Under the pieces are notes generated by a model, which was not told the DNA's origin, ran no database searches, and saw nothing but the letters and a program-made list of their open reading frames with translations. A stretch of DNA of 9,846 nt, taken from NCBI GenBank assembly GCA_934635385.1, contig CAKTZI010000081.1, positions 1 through 9,846 of the forward strand, given 5' to 3'. Shown piece after piece: positions 5,968 through 9,846 of the stretch. Source of the stretch: an uncultured Kiritimatiellota bacterium. Lineage in GTDB: Bacteria > Verrucomicrobiota > Kiritimatiellia > RFP12 > UBA1067. Numbering within the stretch: position 1 is the first letter of the stretch; the number at the start of each line of letters is the position of its first letter. The translations under genes were made by a program, and so were the position numbers.

Positions 5968-8085
5968 AGAAGACTGTTTCAGGCCGGGTTCCTCTGTGCC
6001 ATGACGGGCCTGGCCTTTGGCGCCGAGCCGTCCTTTCGCACGAACGCGGCGTACCGCATCACGGCCAGCGCGGACTGGATCCCGTTCGTCTACGAGAAGG
6101 CCATCGTGCCGGGAAGCGCGCTGGACTTCTCGTCCCTGGGGCTTGCCGAGGCGCCGGCGGGCTGGCACGGCTGGCTGAAGGCGGTCGGCGAGCGCTTCGA
6201 GTTCGAGGACACCCTCGGCGTCGAGCGCCGGTTCTTCGGCGCAAACGTCTGCGGCGATGCGAGCTATCCCGAGACGCAGAAGGAGGCGGACGAGCTGGTG
6301 GAGCGGCTCGTCCGGCTGGGCTACAATTCCGTGCGCCTCCACCATTACGACAACGCCTGCGCGCGCGTGGAGAACGGGAAAGTCGTTCTCGTGCCCGAGG
6401 CCATGGCGAAGCTCGACCGGTTCCTGGCGGCGTGCTTCAGGAAGGGCCTCTACGTGACGACCGACCTGTTCGTTTCGCGGCGGACGAAGTGGCGCGAGAT
6501 CGGCGTGGACCGCGACGGGTTCGTGAACAAGATCGGCCTGATGACGACGCCGGAGGGCTTCGCCAACTGGTGCGGCTTCGCACGGGCGTTCCTGACGCAC
6601 CGCAATCCGCACACGGGGCGCACCTACGCCGAGGAGCCGGGGATGCCGTTCATCGTCCTCATCAACGAGGCGAGCTTCCACGGCAGCAACGGCGACAGCG
6701 CGTGGAAGGACGAGAACCTGCGCGCGCGCTGGCATGACTGGCTGGTGGCCGAGCGGAAGAAGAACCCGAAGGCGTTTCCGGGCTATTCGCCGGACAAGGT
6801 GCCGGAGAAGGGCATGTCCTGGTGGCCGGAAAAGCCGCAGGCGGCGATGATGTCGGCATTCTACGCCTCGGTCGAGCGCGACTTCGACCGGCGGGCGACG
6901 CGCTTCCTGCGCGAGAGGCTTGGCGTCCGGGCGCTGCTGACGGGGCAGAACAACGGGCCGGTCAACGCGCCCATCCAGGCGCTCCGGCAGGCCACCTGCG
7001 ACTACGTCGACACGCATTTCTACGTCGACCACCCCGATTTCCTCGGCAAGGGCTGGTCGTACCCCTCCAAGATCAACAACCAGGACGAGACGGAACAGCC
7101 GATGAACGAGGTCGAGAAGTTCGCCTGGGACCGGCTGTGGGGGAAGCCCTACACGGTGTCGGAATACGACTACTGCGCGCCGGCGTTTGCGCGGGCGCTG
7201 AACGGGCCGATGACCGGCGCGATGGCGGCGCGGCAGGGCTGGGCGGCGCTCTGGCGCTTCGCCTATGCGCATGGGCGCTATGCCGTGGATCAGGGGCTCC
7301 AGACGCCGTACCTGTTCGACGCCGCGACGGACGCGCTGGCGCAGGCGTCCGACCGGGCCGTCGTCTTCCTGTACCTACGCGGCGACCTGGCGCCGGCGGG
7401 GCGTCCGCTGGCCGAGGACTACGACGCGGCGTCGCTGGACACGGCGCAGGGGCGCACGTGGGGCTTGCCCAAGGCCGGCGGCGACGTCGCCTGGCGACGG
7501 CAGGTCGGCGCGGCCGTCAGGGGGCGTGCGCCCGCCGGTGCGGAGCTGCTGACGGTGCGGGACTGCACGAACGCGCAGCACCGGGCGTTCGCGACTGCCG
7601 GCCGCGAGCCGTCGCCCGTCTCGGTCGATCGCGTGCGCGGCACGTTCACGTTCACGTCGCCGCGCACCTGCGGCGTCTACGCCCGGCGCGGACGCCACGC
7701 GGCGGGAAGCCTGACGGTCGATCTCGCGCTTGCGCCGGCGGTGGTGATGGCGAGCGCGCTGGACGGCGCGCCGCTCGAGACGTCGAAGCGCATCCTGCTG
7801 ATGCACCTGACGGACGTGCAGGGCGACGGGGCGACGTTCGCCGATCCGACGTGCCGGATCCTCCTGGGGCGGAACGGCCCCAAGCGCTCGCTGATGCGCC
7901 GCGGCTCCGCCCGTGTCGCGCTGAAGCGTAAGTCTTCGGCGCCCTGCACCGTCTGGGCGCTCGGAACCGACGGACGGCGGCTGGAGAAGGTCCCGGCGAC
8001 GCTGCAGAACGGAGAGCTCGTGATCGAAGTCGACACGCTGGGCGATCGCGGTGCGCGCATGCACTATGAAATCGAGTGTCCCTAA
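5947..8085 (+). CDS. Secreted clan GH-A glycoside hydrolase (GH5-like)
   Basis: This 712-residue retaining-type glycoside hydrolase probably acts on a polysaccharide or oligosaccharide outside the cytoplasm. MKEMKRMRRLFQ followed by a hydrophobic stretch to about 26 is a Sec signal peptide. After a short N-terminal beta region (about 30-90) comes a TIM barrel of clan GH-A type: RFFGANVCGDAS, then LVRLGYNSVRLHHYD (beta-2), LINEASF with acid/base Glu241 at the end of beta-4, DTHFY with His357 on beta-6, and TVSEYDY with nucleophile Glu406 on beta-7. Both catalytic carboxylates are intact, unlike the GH5-like tail of the esterase. The last 200 or so residues look like beta-sandwich domains without catalytic motifs. 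The next gene starts 69 bases downstream. Clan GH-A is confident; the exact family and the substrate are not determined. Confidence 0.85.
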   Translation: MKEMKRMRRLFQAGFLCAMTGLAFGAEPSFRTNAAYRITASADWIPFVYEKAIVPGSALDFSSLGLAEAPAGWHGWLKAVGERFEFEDTLGVERRFFGANVCGDASYPETQKEADELVERLVRLGYNSVRLHHYDNACARVENGKVVLVPEAMAKLDRFLAACFRKGLYVTTDLFVSRRTKWREIGVDRDGFVNKIGLMTTPEGFANWCGFARAFLTHRNPHTGRTYAEEPGMPFIVLINEASFHGSNGDSAWKDENLRARWHDWLVAERKKNPKAFPGYSPDKVPEKGMSWWPEKPQAAMMSAFYASVERDFDRRATRFLRERLGVRALLTGQNNGPVNAPIQALRQATCDYVDTHFYVDHPDFLGKGWSYPSKINNQDETEQPMNEVEKFAWDRLWGKPYTVSEYDYCAPAFARALNGPMTGAMAARQGWAALWRFAYAHGRYAVDQGLQTPYLFDAATDALAQASDRAVVFLYLRGDLAPAGRPLAEDYDAASLDTAQGRTWGLPKAGGDVAWRRQVGAAVRGRAPAGAELLTVRDCTNAQHRAFATAGREPSPVSVDRVRGTFTFTSPRTCGVYARRGRHAAGSLTVDLALAPAVVMASALDGAPLETSKRILLMHLTDVQGDGATFADPTCRILLGRNGPKRSLMRRGSARVALKRKSSAPCTVWALGTDGRRLEKVPATLQNGELVIEVDTLGDRGARMHYEIECP

Positions 8086-8154
8086 ACCAAAATCAGCAAA
8101 CGCAAAATCCACAACTCATTCACAGGAAACAAGAGAAAGAGGAGAATCAAGAAC
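8086..8154 (+). promoter_or_regulatory. A-rich 69-base spacer with Shine-Dalgarno for the oxidoreductase
   Basis: The longest gap between genes in the run is strongly A-rich and apparently unstructured. GAGGAG at 8139-8144 lies 10 bases before ATG 8155. I see no -10 or -35 pair and no hairpin with a U-tract, so neither an internal promoter nor a terminator can be supported; read-through from upstream is likely. Confidence 0.5.
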
Positions 8155-9663
8155 ATGAACATCAATCGCAGGGGATTCATCTTCGGCTCCGCCGCTGCGG
8201 CGGCGCTGGCCGGACACGCCACGGAGAAGGTCGGGCGCCGCGCGCTCAGGCCGGGCGAGAAGCTCAACGTCGCCATGGTCGGCGTCGGCATCCAGGGGCG
8301 TGGCAACCTGGGGTCGTTCCTCGGCAGCAAGCGCGTCACCGTCGTCGCCGTGTGCGACGTCGATCGGGTGCGGCTCGCGGACGCCAAGCGGCGCGTGGAC
8401 GAGCGGTACGGGAACGGCAGCTGCCGCGCCGTCGCCGACTTCCGCGAGATCCTCGACGACCCGACGGTCGACATCGTCGGCATCTCGACGCCCGACCACT
8501 GGCACGCCTACATCGCCGTCGAGGCGATGAAGCGCGGCAAGGACGTCTTCTGCGAGAAGCCGCTGGCGTTCTCGATCGACGAGGCGAAGAAGGTGATGGC
8601 GGCGCAGCGCAAGTACGGGCGCGTCTTCCAGACCAACGCCTGGCAGCGCAGCTGGGACCTCTTCTGGACGGCCGTCATGATCGTCCGCAACGGCTTCCTC
8701 GGCAGGGTGCGCTACGTGGACGCGAACTACGGCGTCGGCGGCGAGAAGCTCGGCGGGCCGTCGCATCCGGTGCGCTTCTTCGACGATCCCCGGAATGTCG
8801 CCTGGGAGGGCGCGCCGAACCCGGACGTCGACTGGAACATGTGGCTCGGCCCGGCGAAGTGGCGTCCGTACTCCGACCAGCTCGCGCCGCGCGGCGTCCA
8901 CAAGTTCTTCCCGATGTTCTGGCGATTCGACGACGAGTTCGGCACGGGCTACAACGGCGACTGGGGCGCGCACCACCTCGACATCGCCCAGTGGGGCATG
9001 GACATGGACAAGTCGGGGCCATACCGGATCGTCCGCTCTGACGAGCCGCACTCCACGAACCTCTTCCACGGCGGCCGCCGTCAGTTCGGCATGAAGATGC
9101 TGTTCCGGAAGGACGGCCGGGACATCGAGCTCTACCACGGGCCTTTCGGCGTGTGGGGCACGGTCTTCTACTGCGACGACGGCATCGTCGCGGTCAACCG
9201 CGGCAAGATCGCCGTCTGGCAGGGCACGGGGCTCGTGAAGCCCACGAAGGAGATCCGCAAGGCGCTGGAGGACGCCTCGTTCAGGCCGGAAAAGATCGTG
9301 GCGGCGTCCGTCGGCAAGGACTACGGCACCGACACGAAGATCAAGAAGGACAACGCGCTGAAGGATGCGGTCAGGACTCTGAACGAGAAGTTCGGCCTCG
9401 CGACGGCGAAGGTGCAGGTCTTCAAGGCGAAGACCGATCACGTGGCGGACTTCATCGACAGCTGCTACACGCGCGGGGCGACGGTCTCGCCGGCCGAGGT
9501 CGGCGGGCGCGCGGCGATCCTCTGCGGGCTCTGCAACATGAGCTACGTCTACGACACGGGCTTCGACTGGGATCCCGAGAGGAACGACTTCGCCAACGGA
9601 ACGGGGAAGGGCATCTCGCTCAAGCGCGACTTCTGCCGCAACGGCTGGGAAGTCAAACTTTAG
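8155..9663 (+). CDS. Tat-exported Gfo/Idh/MocA family oxidoreductase
   Basis: This 502-residue NAD(P)-dependent sugar or glycoside dehydrogenase-like protein starts at ATG 8155. MNINRRGFIFGSAAAAALAG is a twin-arginine signal (RR at 5-6, then FIF), so it is exported folded with its cofactor. The Rossmann domain follows: VGVGIQGRG (42-50) for dinucleotide binding, VCDVD (66-70), the STPDHWH strand (111-117) and the family signature CEKP (133-136, with catalytic-site Lys135). The C-terminal alpha/beta domain carries DWGAHHLDIAQWGM, whose His273, His274 and Asp276 fit the family's catalytic HHxxD-type region. Inserts around 195-260 make it longer than a 340-430-residue basic member, as in the secreted PVC/Bacteroidetes subgroup. 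Its stop codon overlaps the Shine-Dalgarno of the next gene. With the epimerase-like and GH-A proteins it suggests oxidative processing of glycosides (keto-sugar formation); the substrate is unknown. Confidence 0.92.
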   Translation: MNINRRGFIFGSAAAAALAGHATEKVGRRALRPGEKLNVAMVGVGIQGRGNLGSFLGSKRVTVVAVCDVDRVRLADAKRRVDERYGNGSCRAVADFREILDDPTVDIVGISTPDHWHAYIAVEAMKRGKDVFCEKPLAFSIDEAKKVMAAQRKYGRVFQTNAWQRSWDLFWTAVMIVRNGFLGRVRYVDANYGVGGEKLGGPSHPVRFFDDPRNVAWEGAPNPDVDWNMWLGPAKWRPYSDQLAPRGVHKFFPMFWRFDDEFGTGYNGDWGAHHLDIAQWGMDMDKSGPYRIVRSDEPHSTNLFHGGRRQFGMKMLFRKDGRDIELYHGPFGVWGTVFYCDDGIVAVNRGKIAVWQGTGLVKPTKEIRKALEDASFRPEKIVAASVGKDYGTDTKIKKDNALKDAVRTLNEKFGLATAKVQVFKAKTDHVADFIDSCYTRGATVSPAEVGGRAAILCGLCNMSYVYDTGFDWDPERNDFANGTGKGISLKRDFCRNGWEVKL

Positions 9664-9666
9664 GAG
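9662..9666 (+). promoter_or_regulatory. Shine-Dalgarno overlapping the oxidoreductase stop codon
   Basis: AGGAG at 9662-9666 begins inside the TAG stop (9661-9663) of the oxidoreductase gene and lies 8 bases before ATG 9675. The tight layout supports co-transcription and translational coupling of the last gene. Confidence 0.7.
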
Positions 9667-9674
9667 CTGGGCGG

Positions 9675-9846
9675 ATGAAAAAGGCGATCTTTTTGTCGGT
9701 CTGCCTGGCAGGGGGCGCGCTCGCGTCCCTTGCCGGGGCGGACGCGGGCGGTCACCGGCTGCTCGTCATGTACGACGAGACGAACGGCGGCGTGAAGTCG
9801 ATCGCCCTCGCCGGCGACACCAACGGCATGAACTGGGCGGAGGGCA
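9675..9846 (+). CDS. Secreted protein of unknown function, 5' part only
   Basis: The gene runs off the window after 57 codons. MKKAIFLSVCLAGGALASLA is a textbook Sec signal peptide (Lys-Lys n-region, hydrophobic core) with likely cleavage after AGADA (about 24). The visible mature part, GGHRLLVMYDETNGGVKSIA continuing to GMNWAEG, has no motif I can assign; its short strands with Gly/Asn/Asp turns would suit a beta-propeller or beta-sandwich. The preceding gene ends 11 bases upstream and the Shine-Dalgarno is strong, so it belongs to the same operon. No function is claimed. Confidence 0.75.
   Translation, partial: MKKAIFLSVCLAGGALASLAGADAGGHRLLVMYDETNGGVKSIALAGDTNGMNWAEG

Noticed and set aside
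5935..7272. 445-codon open frame on the minus strand
   Set aside because: It is an antisense shadow of the GH-A hydrolase, Arg/Val/Leu-rich with no recognisable motif.
8086..8154. Terminator or second promoter before the oxidoreductase
   Set aside because: The spacer is A-rich without an evident GC hairpin plus T-run or a -35/-10 pair.
8116..9441. 441-codon open frame on the minus strand
   Set aside because: It is a shadow of the Gfo/Idh/MocA gene, which has full motifs on the plus strand.

Overview
The window comes from a GC-rich (roughly two-thirds G+C by eye) Gram-negative bacterium. It is most likely a member of the PVC group, and a Kiritimatiellota/Verrucomicrobiota-type genome is my best guess. 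That inference rests on content: exported sialate O-acetylesterase, clan GH-A hydrolase, a sugar isomerase/epimerase-like protein and a Gfo/Idh/MocA oxidoreductase, the last two with twin-arginine signals, beside a large secreted protein with an autotransporter-type beta-strand repeat and a LamG domain. No rRNA or other phylogenetic marker is present.

All recognisable genes lie on the + strand with short A-rich or purine-rich spacers, so this reads as one operon. Order: (1) 1-67, promoter region with a perfect extended -10 (TGGTATAAT) placed so that transcription would start at or next to an ATG at 68; (2) 68-2496, an exported sialate O-acetylesterase fused to a degenerate GH5-like domain, with a run of ten C near its 5' end separating the ATG from the main reading frame; (3) 2493-5032, a beta-helix/LamG surface protein broken by a one-base frameshift near 3785-3792; (4) 5066-5917, an exported TIM-barrel sugar isomerase/epimerase; (5) 5947-8085, an exported clan GH-A glycoside hydrolase; (6) 8155-9663, a Tat-exported Gfo/Idh/MocA oxidoreductase; (7) 9675 to the window end, the start of another secreted protein. 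No gene-free stretch exceeds about 70 bases after the promoter. I saw no tRNA, rRNA, CRISPR array, insertion sequence or terminator.

A coherent reading is a periplasmic or surface glycan/glycoside-processing operon: the esterase removes O-acetyl groups, the GH-A enzyme cuts the sugar chain, and the oxidoreductase with the isomerase/epimerase-like protein modifies released or glycosidically linked sugars by a redox route such as 3-keto-glycoside chemistry. The most interesting feature is the C10 tract. Of the three frames, only one tract length class (11, or 8/14) joins the well-placed ATG to the esterase frame, the classic design of an ON/OFF contingency switch, here at the head of a whole catabolic operon. 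The caution is that the tract and the frameshift in the surface protein are both repaired by adding one base to a C or G run, so homopolymer sequencing error must be ruled out first.
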